The position numbers and the translations under genes are program-made. 34,057 nt of DNA from assembly GCA_002371895.1 (NCBI GenBank), contig DFHM01000013.1:1-34057 (forward strand), in the 5' to 3' direction. Below, one piece after another: positions 21,999-30,352 of this stretch. The first letter of the stretch is position 1. Every line of letters starts with the position of its first letter. The notes beneath the pieces were generated by a model, which saw only the letters and a list, made by a program, of their open reading frames with translations, made no database searches and had not been told where the DNA came from. The stretch is from Candidatus Saccharibacteria bacterium UBA3723. Its GTDB lineage: Bacteria > Patescibacteriota > Saccharimonadia > Saccharimonadales > Saccharimonadaceae.

Positions 21999-22703
21999 TT
22001 AGTCGCTAGTTTCCCAGACGGTTTCAATACTCTTGGAAACTGTAATGTCATCTGGATGGAAAGTTTCGTCGATGGTTTGCATTTGCTCTTCGATGCTTGG
22101 GCCGGCGGCCTCGAAGCGGGCGGATTTGCGGAAGGCCATGTCATACCCCATGTCGGAGCCGCGATTTGGTGCATCGATGTCTACGCGAATACAGTCGCGG
22201 AGGTGCTTGTCGGCAGCGGCTGCAAGTGTTTCAGCCTTGCGGCGAGAATCATTGAAGGCTTCACCGATAAGGCCGCGCTGATATGCTTTTGGATCTTTGA
22301 GGCCAAAGTCGATATGGAAGCGCGGTGCGCCCTCGGTCTTGGTGGTAACGACGAGGAGTCTAGAGAGGCGCTCTTTGTTGTAATCGAACTCTAGGTATGC
22401 GTATTGTGTAAAGTAAAAGCCATTCGAAACGCGCTTGGTAAGTTGCTTGTCGAGGTCTTCGAACTTGGTTGGATCGATATGGTTGGTTGTAAATTCCTCG
22501 TGGATGCTATAGGCATGAGTCTTAAAATCTGTTGCCTTAAAATCGGTGTTCTCTTCAATAAAATCAAAATATTTTTTGACGAGGGCGACGCCTTTTTCGA
22601 GCGCCTTGTCGTAGGTATCGGCATGTTCATGGAAAGTGACGCTGGCAGTAATCTGGTCTGGCGCGATGTCGCGTTTGGCTTCACCTTTTACGTAGATTTG
22701 CAT
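21999..22703 (-). CDS. SIMPL-domain (DUF541) protein without signal peptide
   Basis: Protein of 234 residues. The SIMPL pattern is present: IYVKGEAKRDIAPDQITASV at the start, an AYLEFDYNKERLSRLL middle block and EAFNDSRRKAETLAAAADKHL near residue 165. Most SIMPL proteins are exported; this one starts directly in the domain with no signal or anchor, suggesting a cytoplasmic location. GGGAGC precedes the ATG and TACAAT lies about 30 nt upstream. Function is unknown. Confidence 0.8.
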   Translation of the reverse strand: MQIYVKGEAKRDIAPDQITASVTFHEHADTYDKALEKGVALVKKYFDFIEENTDFKATDFKTHAYSIHEEFTTNHIDPTKFEDLDKQLTKRVSNGFYFTQYAYLEFDYNKERLSRLLVVTTKTEGAPRFHIDFGLKDPKAYQRGLIGEAFNDSRRKAETLAAAADKHLRDCIRVDIDAPNRGSDMGYDMAFRKSARFEAAGPSIEEQMQTIDETFHPDDITVSKSIETVWETSD

Positions 22704-22764
22704 TTTTGTTGCTCCCTAATTAACTAACTCTATTGTAGCATAGCGCTTACGCTTTATTTTGGGT

Positions 22765-22794
22765 TTGAGAAAAACACCGGTTATGAATTATACT
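22765..22794 (+). promoter_or_regulatory. Probable glyA promoter
   Basis: TTGAGA, 18-base spacer, TATACT, giving a leader of about 75 nt before the GGAG and ATG of glyA. No riboswitch is recognised in this leader. Confidence 0.5.
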
Positions 22795-22875
22795 AATAGA
22801 AATAAGTTTGGAATACGCCTATGATTTAATTGCTTTCGTCTTGACGCTGATATAAAAATTAACGGAGTTTTTCTG

Positions 22876-24213
22876 ATGGACAAAAAGATTTTTGACTTAA
22901 TTGAGGCGGAAAGAAAGCGCCAAAACGAAGGTTTAGAGTTAATTCCTAGCGAGAATGCAGTATCAAAAGAAGTTCTCGATGCGATGGGCTCGGTGCTTAC
23001 AAATAAATACTCTGAAGGTTATCCGAATTTTGAAGGTTTGGATGGCGACGATGACGAGGTTTTGGCCTCTACAACGGCCGGACATCGTTATTATGGTGGC
23101 CAGCAAAATACAGACAAAGTGGAGCGTCTCGCAATTGCGCGCGCACGTCGTTTGTTCCATGCGGACCACGCCAACGTACAGCCACATTCTGGCGCGCAGG
23201 CAAACAATGCAGTTTATAATGCATGGCTACAGCCTGGCGACACTGTGCTAGGCATGAATCTTGGCCATGGTGGCCATCTTACGCACGGCTCTCCAGTAAC
23301 CCAGAGCGCAAAGATTTACAACTTTATTGCTTACGGCACCAATCCAGAGACTGGTGATCTCGATTATGATGAACTTGAGCGTCTCGCAAAGGAGCATCAG
23401 CCAAAGATTATCCTGGTTGGTTATTCCGCATTTATGAAAGTGCCGGATTTCGACCGCGTTGCAAAGATTGGTAAGGAAATTCCTGGTTGTCTTTTGATGG
23501 CAGATATGGCGCACGTGGCTGGCCTCATTGCTGGTGGCGTACATCCAAATCCACTTGAGCATGGTTTCCATGTAATGACGACGACTACACACAAGACTTT
23601 GCGTGGCCCACGTGGTGGTTTGATTCTTAGCATGGGCAAAGTTAGTAATCCGCTTCGCCGCCCGGAACATACGCTTGAGAATATTCCGACTCTTATTGAT
23701 CGTTCTGTCTTCCCTGGCACACAGGGTGGTCCGCTCGAGCATGTTATTGCAGCCAAGGCAGTTGCTTTCTATGAAGCTTTGCAGCCGGAATTTCATGATT
23801 ACGCCAAGAAGATTGTCGAGAACGCAAAGACTCTTGCAGATGCTCTGAAAGAGCGTGGCTTTAAGCTTATTGGCGACGGCACGGAGAATCACTTGATACT
23901 TATTAATGTGATTGAATCTTATGGCATTGATGGTAAGAAATTTGAGATTGCGCTAGACAAGATTGGTCTTACTTTGAATGCAAACTCGATTCCGAATGAT
24001 ACGCGCAAGCCATTTGAGCCATCCGGTGTACGTCTTGGTACGCCAGCTATCACAACTCGTGGTCTTGGCAAGAAAGAAATGATTAAGATTGCTGATTGGA
24101 TGCAAAAGACTGCTGAGATTTGTGCCGGCAAGCGTGACGAGGCGGAGCTAAAGAAGATGCGCGAAGAGGTGCGCAAGCTAGCTTTGAAGTTCCCGCTTCC
24201 AAGTGATAAATAA
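22876..24213 (+). CDS. glyA: Serine hydroxymethyltransferase
   Basis: Protein of 445 residues, slightly longer than the usual 415-430. It interconverts serine and glycine with transfer of a one-carbon unit to tetrahydrofolate, supplying folate for thymidylate and formyl-Met. Family blocks: LELIPSENAVS, NKYSEGYPN, HRYYGGQQN, VQPHSGAQANNAVY, DMAHVAGLIA, the PLP lysine in TTTTHKTLRGPRGGLI, and FPGTQGGPLEHVIAAKAVAF. GGAG lies before the ATG. A gene of its own with a terminator just after the stop. Confidence 0.97.
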   Translation: MDKKIFDLIEAERKRQNEGLELIPSENAVSKEVLDAMGSVLTNKYSEGYPNFEGLDGDDDEVLASTTAGHRYYGGQQNTDKVERLAIARARRLFHADHANVQPHSGAQANNAVYNAWLQPGDTVLGMNLGHGGHLTHGSPVTQSAKIYNFIAYGTNPETGDLDYDELERLAKEHQPKIILVGYSAFMKVPDFDRVAKIGKEIPGCLLMADMAHVAGLIAGGVHPNPLEHGFHVMTTTTHKTLRGPRGGLILSMGKVSNPLRRPEHTLENIPTLIDRSVFPGTQGGPLEHVIAAKAVAFYEALQPEFHDYAKKIVENAKTLADALKERGFKLIGDGTENHLILINVIESYGIDGKKFEIALDKIGLTLNANSIPNDTRKPFEPSGVRLGTPAITTRGLGKKEMIKIADWMQKTAEICAGKRDEAELKKMREEVRKLALKFPLPSDK

Positions 24214-24222
24214 TTAGCCATC

Positions 24223-24255
24223 AAAAATCCCCTTCTTGTCGGAGGGGGATTTTTT
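24223..24255. terminator. Bidirectional intrinsic terminator
   Basis: ATCCCCTTC / GAGGGGGAT (9 bp with one G-T pair), preceded by AAAAA and followed by TTTTTT. Lies between convergent glyA and recR. Confidence 0.85.
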
Positions 24256-24260
24256 GATGA

Positions 24261-24866
24261 TTATAAATTCGTACGGTTGTTTAGTGCACTAGTGAGCGTG
24301 ATTTGATCGGCGTATTCGAGTGAAACGCCAAGTGGCAAGCCGCGTGCTAGACGCGTAATCTTGAGCTCTGGGTATTTTTCGTGTAATAACTTCTCGAGCA
24401 AAACGGCGGTAGATTCACCCTCAACCGAAGGGTTGGTGGCGATAATGACTTCGTTTACGGAGTCTTCTTCGACGCGGTCGATGAGCTCTTTGATGTGAAG
24501 CTTGTCGGCCGTGATGCCGTCCATTGGCGAAATGGCTCCACCAAGCACGTGGTAAGTGCCCGTGAAGGATTTTGTACGCTCGATGGCATAAATATCTAGT
24601 GGCTCCTCTACGACCAAAACTAGGCTTTTATCGCGCGTAGGATCGTCGTAAATAGGCGAAACCTCATCACTGGCATCCATAATGGCGAAAGTCTTTGGGC
24701 AAGTCTTAACGCCCGTATGGAGGTTCTGCAGAGCGTCGGCAATATTCTGCGAAATGGTGCTATCGGATTTTAGCAAAAAGTATGCATAGCGTTCGGCCGT
24801 ACGTGAGCCGACGCCAGGTAGACGCCCGAGTGCGTCGATGACATCATTCAATGCCGACGGAAGCAT
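24261..24866 (-). CDS. recR: Recombination mediator RecR, zinc-finger cysteines lost
   Basis: Protein of 201 residues, normal length. The N-terminal helix-hairpin-helix (LGRLPGVGSRTAERYAYFLL), Toprim block (LVLVVEEPLDIYAIE, HVLGGAISPMDGI, VIIATNPSVEGESTA) and C-terminal RLARGLPLGVSLEYAD are all present. RecR acts with RecO/RecF to load RecA on gapped DNA. The usual four-cysteine finger is not: only Cys56 remains, and the EVCxIC half reads EVSPIY (68-73). The gene is 3 nt after ybaB. Confidence 0.95.
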   Translation of the reverse strand: MLPSALNDVIDALGRLPGVGSRTAERYAYFLLKSDSTISQNIADALQNLHTGVKTCPKTFAIMDASDEVSPIYDDPTRDKSLVLVVEEPLDIYAIERTKSFTGTYHVLGGAISPMDGITADKLHIKELIDRVEEDSVNEVIIATNPSVEGESTAVLLEKLLHEKYPELKITRLARGLPLGVSLEYADQITLTSALNNRTNL

Positions 24867-24869
24867 ATA

Positions 24870-25166
24870 TTAGAATCCAAGGTTGCCGAGGCCGCCCATA
24901 AGTGGCTTCATTTTCTCGGTTGCAATTTCTTGTGCTTTTGCGAAACCATCGCGGAAGGCGTTTTCGGTCCAGCGTTCGAGTTCGTGGATATCGTCGAGGT
25001 CAATCTTTTCTGGGTCGAAGGTTACTTTCTTGACCTTGAGCTCGCCGGTGATTTGGATAACAACTGCGCCGTCGCCAGCTTCAACTTCTACGATTTCGTT
25101 CTTGAGCTCTTTCTGAGCCTTACGAAGTTCATTGATCATTTTCATTTGGTCCATAGTGGCACCCAT
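24870..25166 (-). CDS. ybaB: YbaB/EbfC family nucleoid-associated protein
   Basis: Protein of 98 residues, matching the usual 100-110. The pattern MNxLxKxAQxxQ appears as MDQMKMINELRKAQKELKNE, followed by EAGDGAVVIQITGELKVKKVTFDPE and a C-terminal GGLGNLGF tail. It is thought to bind DNA as a dimer. ybaB-recR is one of the most conserved bacterial gene pairs; dnaX, often just before it, is here two genes further upstream on the same strand. GGGAG lies 9 nt before the ATG. Confidence 0.93.
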   Translation of the reverse strand: MGATMDQMKMINELRKAQKELKNEIVEVEAGDGAVVIQITGELKVKKVTFDPEKIDLDDIHELERWTENAFRDGFAKAQEIATEKMKPLMGGLGNLGF

Positions 25167-25167
25167 A

Positions 25168-26667
25168 TTATTCTTCTCCCTTTTTCTCCGTCTCTGCGGT
25201 AGTAACTTTTTCGTATATATATAGTCTATCAGAGTTTCTCGCCTTTGGCGAAGTAATTATCTCTTTTAGCGCTAGATTCTTATCTGTAATTGAGCGACCA
25301 AGTACGGCAATAGGCGCATCGATGCGTTGTTCTGGAATCTTGGTGAGCACGGTAAAACTATTGTAGTGCTCGAGGAGCTTGTAGAAGCGGAAGTTTGCAT
25401 CGTCTTCGCTAATGAGGAGGATAGTGCCACTTTCGAGGTTGTCCTGAATGATGGAGATATCGTTGCTGAAATTCTTTGCAACGCGTGGCGTATAGCGATA
25501 GCCGAAGATGAAGTGCGACAAGCCGGAAATCACAATCATGAGCACAACAATGACAACTGGCGTAGTACCAATAAAGTGTGCGTATGGGTTCTCTGGGAAG
25601 AGCGAATGCCACTTGTCGATAACGGATTCGAGACCGGCAGCGCTAAGTACGGCAATCGGAATGATAATAGAAATTGCGATGTCTTGGTTGAGGCCAGCGA
25701 TAACGATGGCAAAGATTGTGAGGAGGCTAACGACGGTATTTCTGGAGGTAAAGAGCTTACCAATGGAGGCGAGCGCGCCAAAGATTACTAGCACGATGGT
25801 GGCGAGACCGAAGAGTGGCGCGAGGTAGATGCTGTCGTAGGCGAGGCTAAAGCTAAAGAATGGCGCAAAGGCATCGGAAATATTGTTAATGTAGGTGCCG
25901 AAGCTAAAATCTTGCATAAAGAAGAGTGTGCGAAGTAGGTGATGGTTGAAAAAGATACTGAGTACGAGTGGTGCGACCGCGAGGACAAAAACGAGTACGC
26001 TGATAATAAGCTGATAGAGCTTTAGCTGCTTCAAGGCGAAGCGTAGATGTGGATGTGCGATGCCGGCGATAGCAATGGCGATAGAAACATAAATAAGGTG
26101 CGGCGTATACATAGATAGCGCTAGACAAAATACAAAGCTAATCACAAGCATTGGGTGCGTATGCATATTGCCAACGATTTTTGAGCCGAGCCAGAGAATG
26201 ACGGCAAGCCAGAATACGATCATGATGGTTGGCGTACCGGAGCCGGCGAGGAACAAGAATGCAGTCGATAGAGTGGTAAGAATCGAGCCGACGATTGCGA
26301 CGTCGGATTTGAACCAACGGTTGAGGAGTAGGATTACGAATAGGCCCGTGAGTACCGCAATGATAATCGACGGCAATTTGATGGAGTATAGAGACATGCC
26401 AAATAGCGAGATGCTGGCTTTTTGGATCAGATAATATGGGAGGTTAATAACATTGCCGCTACTAATAAAGTTGGCATGAATATTGTCTGCCGCAACGACG
26501 GAATCCATCTCGGCTTGGCTGATGCCAGCCGGAGCGATACTCGGCAAAAAACTAAGCAGCCCAAAAAAGGCGACCATTAAAGCGATATAGCCAATAATGA
26601 AACGATAACGGTATAAAAAAGGTTTCGTTGAGCGCTTTTTCACTGATTTTATATTAACACTACTCAT
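25168..26667 (-). CDS. Multi-pass membrane protein, GT-C glycosyltransferase-like
   Basis: Protein of 499 residues, starting at MSSVNIKSV (26667) and overlapping the dnaB stop by 8 nt. About ten hydrophobic segments between residues 20 and 375 precede a soluble C-terminal domain of about 100 residues. The first loop (GISQAEMDSVVAADNI, then INLPYYLIQKASISLFG) resembles that of ArnT/PMT-type lipid-linked-sugar glycosyltransferases, but the usual acidic pair is only partly kept, so activity is uncertain. It sits between dnaB and ybaB-recR, a place where a membrane gene is unexpected. Confidence 0.7.
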   Translation of the reverse strand: MSSVNIKSVKKRSTKPFLYRYRFIIGYIALMVAFFGLLSFLPSIAPAGISQAEMDSVVAADNIHANFISSGNVINLPYYLIQKASISLFGMSLYSIKLPSIIIAVLTGLFVILLLNRWFKSDVAIVGSILTTLSTAFLFLAGSGTPTIMIVFWLAVILWLGSKIVGNMHTHPMLVISFVFCLALSMYTPHLIYVSIAIAIAGIAHPHLRFALKQLKLYQLIISVLVFVLAVAPLVLSIFFNHHLLRTLFFMQDFSFGTYINNISDAFAPFFSFSLAYDSIYLAPLFGLATIVLVIFGALASIGKLFTSRNTVVSLLTIFAIVIAGLNQDIAISIIIPIAVLSAAGLESVIDKWHSLFPENPYAHFIGTTPVVIVVLMIVISGLSHFIFGYRYTPRVAKNFSNDISIIQDNLESGTILLISEDDANFRFYKLLEHYNSFTVLTKIPEQRIDAPIAVLGRSITDKNLALKEIITSPKARNSDRLYIYEKVTTAETEKKGEE

Positions 26668-28015
26668 GCTTATTGTCGAGCGACATGAAGCGAACGCGGG
26701 CTTTGTCGAAGTAAAGTTCGACGTTGCCGGTGGCGCCGCGGCGGTGCTTGGCAAGGATAAGGTCGGCGATATTTTGACGCTCGGTATCCGGGTTGTAATA
26801 ATCTTCGCGGTAAATAAACATTACGATATCCGCATCCTGCTCGATGGAACCGGATTCGCGAAGGTCGGATAGCATTGGGATTTGCGGACTACGGGATTCG
26901 ACGGTACGAGAGAGCTGCGACAAGGCGATGACCGGCACGTCTAGCTCGCGGGCGATAAGCTTGAGACCGCGGGAGATCTCGGAGATTTCCTGAACGCGGT
27001 TATCCATGGCGCGTTTGGACGAGCCGGACATAAGCTGGAGGTAGTCTACGATGATAAGGCCGATATCGTTATCATGGGCGGCGCGGCGAGCCTTCGTGCG
27101 CATTTCCATAACGGTGAGGCCCGGAGTATCGTCGATGAGAATTGGAAGCTCAGAAAGTTCAGCCATGGCTTCGGAAATTTGCGAGAAATCGTCGCCGGAA
27201 AAGTTGCCGGTTTCAAGCTTGAATGATTCAATACCAGACGCGTCGGAAAGCATACGGTTGATGAGCTGTTGTTTGCCCATCTCTAGGGAGAATATGAGCA
27301 CGGCTTTGTTGTTGATGCGTGCAACGTTGCTTGCGAAGTTTAGCGCGAGTGCGGTCTTACCCATGGCCGGGCGAGCCGCAAGGATGATAAGGTCGGATTT
27401 GTGAAAGCCTGCCGTCACGCGGTCGAGGTCTGGATAGCCGGTTTTGTAGCCGGCAATACTTCCCTTGTTTTCGTGGAGCTCTTCGAGGCGGTCAAAAGTT
27501 TCGGAAAGCAAATCGGAAATTGAAACGAGATCGTTGTGGACGTTTTGCTCGGAGACTTCGAAGAGCGAGCGCTCGGCCTCGCCAAGAAGCTCGAGGGTTT
27601 CGGAATCTTCGTTGTAGGCGTTTTCGGTGATGGTAGCCGCGGCGGCAATGAGGCGGCGACGAACGGCGGCTTTATTGACGATTTCGGCATAGGCCTTCGC
27701 GTGTGCGGCGGTCGGGACAAAACCTGCAAGCTCGGAGAGATAGGCGGAGCCGCCGGCTTTTTCGGTGAGCTTTTTCTTTTTGAGCTCGTCGCGAACGGTC
27801 AAAAGATCGACTGGACGGTGGCGCTCATAAAGATTCCACATTGCGCCATAGATGAGCTGATGGCGTTCGTCATAAAAATCGTTTGGCTTAATGATTTCTG
27901 TAACATCCGGCAAAGATTCTTCAGAAATAAGAATGGCGCCAAGGAGAGATTTCTCAGCATCAAGATTTTGCGGCGGAATGCGCTCTGCGGAATTCTTCTT
28001 CTCTGTATTAGGCAT
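26660..28015 (-). CDS. dnaB: Replicative DNA helicase DnaB
   Basis: Protein of 451 residues; start at 28015 because AGGAGGT lies 8 nt before it, and it overlaps the dnaX stop by 8 nt. The N-terminal domain (IPPQNLDAEKSLLGAIL), linker helix and RecA-like motor are in order: Walker A ARPAMGKTA (214-222), Walker B IIVDYLQLM, then VIALSQLSR and the arginine-finger region SDLRESGSIEQDADIVMFI. It unwinds DNA at the fork. Coupling to dnaX links helicase and clamp-loader production. Confidence 0.97.
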   Translation of the reverse strand: MPNTEKKNSAERIPPQNLDAEKSLLGAILISEESLPDVTEIIKPNDFYDERHQLIYGAMWNLYERHRPVDLLTVRDELKKKKLTEKAGGSAYLSELAGFVPTAAHAKAYAEIVNKAAVRRRLIAAAATITENAYNEDSETLELLGEAERSLFEVSEQNVHNDLVSISDLLSETFDRLEELHENKGSIAGYKTGYPDLDRVTAGFHKSDLIILAARPAMGKTALALNFASNVARINNKAVLIFSLEMGKQQLINRMLSDASGIESFKLETGNFSGDDFSQISEAMAELSELPILIDDTPGLTVMEMRTKARRAAHDNDIGLIIVDYLQLMSGSSKRAMDNRVQEISEISRGLKLIARELDVPVIALSQLSRTVESRSPQIPMLSDLRESGSIEQDADIVMFIYREDYYNPDTERQNIADLILAKHRRGATGNVELYFDKARVRFMSLDNKHE

Positions 28016-29477
28016 CGATTTGTACCTCCTCTCCTCCACCCATTAACTCTGCAATCGCGGCCATTTCAGCATCTTGGTTTAATGTTTGGTCGTTAACTTC
28101 TATTGTATATTCATTTGGCAAGATTTCGGCCAAAATCGGGACGCGTTTTGTGATCTGAGTTTTGGCAAATTTCTTCTTGGAATAAATTGTGATGACGTTG
28201 TTTTTGATGGTATATCCAGAATCTTCGAGCATCTTGTAGATGCTTGGCGCTTTTTCTTGAACATGAAGCAGGATTTGATTCCAGATTTCTGCGGCGTCAG
28301 CGGTGCTCGAGATTGTTGGCGCCGCCGTGGCCGCTGGCTGCGCTTCTGGTGCTGCCGGTTGTTCTGGCTGTGCTGGCTCTGCTGGTTTTGTGGCTGGTGT
28401 TTCTGGCGCGGCGGTTTCTTTTGTCTCTTTGGCTGCTTCGGTGTGCGGTGCCGGTTTTGGCGCCATTTCTTTTGCCGGAGCTGGCTTTGCTGGCGCTGCG
28501 ACTGGTCGTATCGTCGGCGTGGCCATGGTCATGGCTGGGGCTGGAATGCCAGCTGGCGCGGTGAGTGCTAATAGTAATTTGACGTTCGGATAGGCCGAGC
28601 GCGAAACCTCGGTTAGTTTGTCTAGCAGGCCGAGATGGATTGGCTGCGGATTTTCAAGGATTGATGAGATAAGGTTATCTGCGATAACTTCTGGCTTGAT
28701 GCCGGAATCGAGCAAATTCTGTAGTTGCTCGCGCACGCGCGTTGCGTCGCCGGCGGCGTAGCCGTTTAGGATGTTTGTAACGGATTCTTGCTGTGGCAAA
28801 CCGAGCGCTTTTGTAATGAGCGCGGCGTCGATTTTGTCGTCACTGAGCGTGGAGACTTGGTCGAGGAGGCTAAGCGAATCACGGAATGAACCACCACCGC
28901 GCTTAACGACGATTTTAAGGGCTTCGTCGTCGATGTTAATTTTTTCCTTTTTTGCGACGCTCTTTAAGTACTCAAACATCGTGCTCGGATCGGCGAGTTT
29001 GAAGGTGAAGGATTGACTGCGTGATGTAATAGTAACTGGGACTTTGTAAGCATCCGTGGTTGCCATGATGAAGATGACATGCTCCGGCGGTTCCTCAAGG
29101 GTTTTGAGGAGCGCGTTGAATGCGGATTTACTGAGCATATGGACTTCATCGATGATGTAGACTTTGTATTTGCCCTTGGTTGGCGCAATAATGGCCTTTT
29201 CACGAAGGTCGCGGATGTTATCTACGCCGGTGTTTGAGGCGGCATCGATTTCGATAATGTCTAGGTAGTCGTCTTCGAGTTCGTATTTAAAGCCGTTGAT
29301 TTCGTGTGCCAGGATACGGGCGACGGAAGTTTTGCCGGTGCCACGTGGGCCGATAAAAAGATAGGCATGGGCAAGCTTGCCGCTTTTGAGTGACTTGCTC
29401 AAAATATCGGTGATTTGCTCTTGTCCAACAACCTCACTTAGCGTCTTTGGACGATATCTACGATACAACGCCTTCAT
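28008..29477 (-). CDS. dnaX: DNA polymerase III subunit gamma/tau, without zinc module
   Basis: Protein of 489 residues. The AAA+ clamp-loader ATPase has YRRYRPKTLSEVVGQ, Walker A GPRGTGKTS (43-51), Walker B IIDEVHML (108-115), sensor 1 ATTDAYKVP and sensor 2 GGGSFRDSLSLLDQ. The usual zinc module (four cysteines between Walker A and EIDAASN) is replaced by a short acidic stretch (57-72), and the whole protein has no cysteine. A long Ala/Pro/Glu linker (about 320-390) leads to a C-terminal domain (ILLHVQEKAPSIYKMLEDSG). A -10-like TATGAT is about 12 nt upstream of the ATG; first gene of the dnaX-dnaB-membrane protein-ybaB-recR run. Confidence 0.96.
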   Translation of the reverse strand: MKALYRRYRPKTLSEVVGQEQITDILSKSLKSGKLAHAYLFIGPRGTGKTSVARILAHEINGFKYELEDDYLDIIEIDAASNTGVDNIRDLREKAIIAPTKGKYKVYIIDEVHMLSKSAFNALLKTLEEPPEHVIFIMATTDAYKVPVTITSRSQSFTFKLADPSTMFEYLKSVAKKEKINIDDEALKIVVKRGGGSFRDSLSLLDQVSTLSDDKIDAALITKALGLPQQESVTNILNGYAAGDATRVREQLQNLLDSGIKPEVIADNLISSILENPQPIHLGLLDKLTEVSRSAYPNVKLLLALTAPAGIPAPAMTMATPTIRPVAAPAKPAPAKEMAPKPAPHTEAAKETKETAAPETPATKPAEPAQPEQPAAPEAQPAATAAPTISSTADAAEIWNQILLHVQEKAPSIYKMLEDSGYTIKNNVITIYSKKKFAKTQITKRVPILAEILPNEYTIEVNDQTLNQDAEMAAIAELMGGGEEVQIDA

Positions 29478-29529
29478 TACTTATATCTTATCATATCTTG
29501 CTTGGGGTGGAGAGCATGTTGATGCAACA

Positions 29530-29563
29530 AAAAAGCCTCACCTACTATAAAAGCGGTGAGGCT
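29530..29563 (-). terminator. Intrinsic terminator of the aquaporin gene
   Basis: AGCCTCACC / GGTGAGGCT (9 bp, 12-base loop), followed on the minus strand by a run of six T. Confidence 0.87.
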
Positions 29564-29574
29564 ACCAAATAAAC

Positions 29575-30285
29575 TTATTTCTTGGATTTAATGCGAGTAA
29601 TCTTTTTCTCGACATCGACATTGAGTGCGCCGTAAGTAAATGCCGCAAGCGCGGAACCGACAAATGGTGCAACAATAAACACCCAGACCTGGCTCAAGGC
29701 TGTGCCGCCAAGCAAAACTGCTGGCGCAAGGCTGCGAGCTGGGTTGACAGAAGTGCCAGTCAAGCCAATACCGATAATATGTACAAAGGTCAAAGTAAGA
29801 CCAATGACGATACCGGCGATGTGGCTAGTCTTTTCTTTGGAAGTAACGCCGAGGATTGTATAAATGAACACGAACGTCAAAATAACCTCGACGAGCAAAG
29901 CGCCCCACATATTTAGTTCAACGCCATAACCTTCGCCGAAGCCGTTGGCGCCGAGAGAGTCGGTACCGATGCCGCCGGCGAGCGAAAGGATCGCATACAA
30001 CAAGCCAGCGCCAATAAATGCACCAATGACCTGCGCGATGACGTAGCCGCCGAATTCTTTAGCGGTTAGTTTGCCGCGGATTAACATTGCGAGTGATACG
30101 GCTGGGTTGACGTGGCAGCCGGAAATATCACCAATTGCATAAGCGGCCGCTACGATGGCGAGGCCGAATGCGAGTGCGGTGGCAACAAGATTGCCGCCGG
30201 AAATAACTGCGGTACCGCAGCCAAAGAGCACCAATATGGCAGTGCCGAGAACTTCGGCGAGATATTTTTTGAGATCTTTACTCAT
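29575..30285 (-). CDS. Aquaporin (MIP family, AqpZ-like)
   Basis: Protein of 236 residues with six membrane helices and both NPA half-helices: SGCHVNPAVS (NPA at 60-62) and TGTSVNPARSLAP. The His in SGCH and the aromatic/Arg residues near the second NPA favour a water-selective channel over a glycerol facilitator. Start at MSKDLKKY (30285), 8 nt after AGAGG; the in-frame GTG at 30291 overlaps that site. TATAGT is the likely -10. Promoter region is shared with the divergent gene at 30353. Confidence 0.93.
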   Translation of the reverse strand: MSKDLKKYLAEVLGTAILVLFGCGTAVISGGNLVATALAFGLAIVAAAYAIGDISGCHVNPAVSLAMLIRGKLTAKEFGGYVIAQVIGAFIGAGLLYAILSLAGGIGTDSLGANGFGEGYGVELNMWGALLVEVILTFVFIYTILGVTSKEKTSHIAGIVIGLTLTFVHIIGIGLTGTSVNPARSLAPAVLLGGTALSQVWVFIVAPFVGSALAAFTYGALNVDVEKKITRIKSKK

Positions 30286-30340
30286 ATACACCTCTTAACT
30301 TTATTATTAATTTCACTATAACATTTTTTCACGCTTATGG

Positions 30341-30346
30341 TATAAT
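30341..30346 (+). promoter_or_regulatory. -10 box six bases before a GTG start (leaderless)
   Basis: TATAAT, then GAAACC, then GTG at 30353. The same spacing as at the ATG-started leaderless genes supports the GTG as the true start. Confidence 0.65.
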
Positions 30347-30352
30347 GAAACC

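Noticed and set aside
23248..23892. 214-codon minus-strand frame inside glyA
   Set aside because: glyA is a full-length, certain gene; the antisense frame has no start signals and an implausible composition.
28086..28593. Plus-strand Trp/Cys/Ala-rich frames opposite dnaX
   Set aside because: Shadows of the Ala/Pro linker of DnaX.
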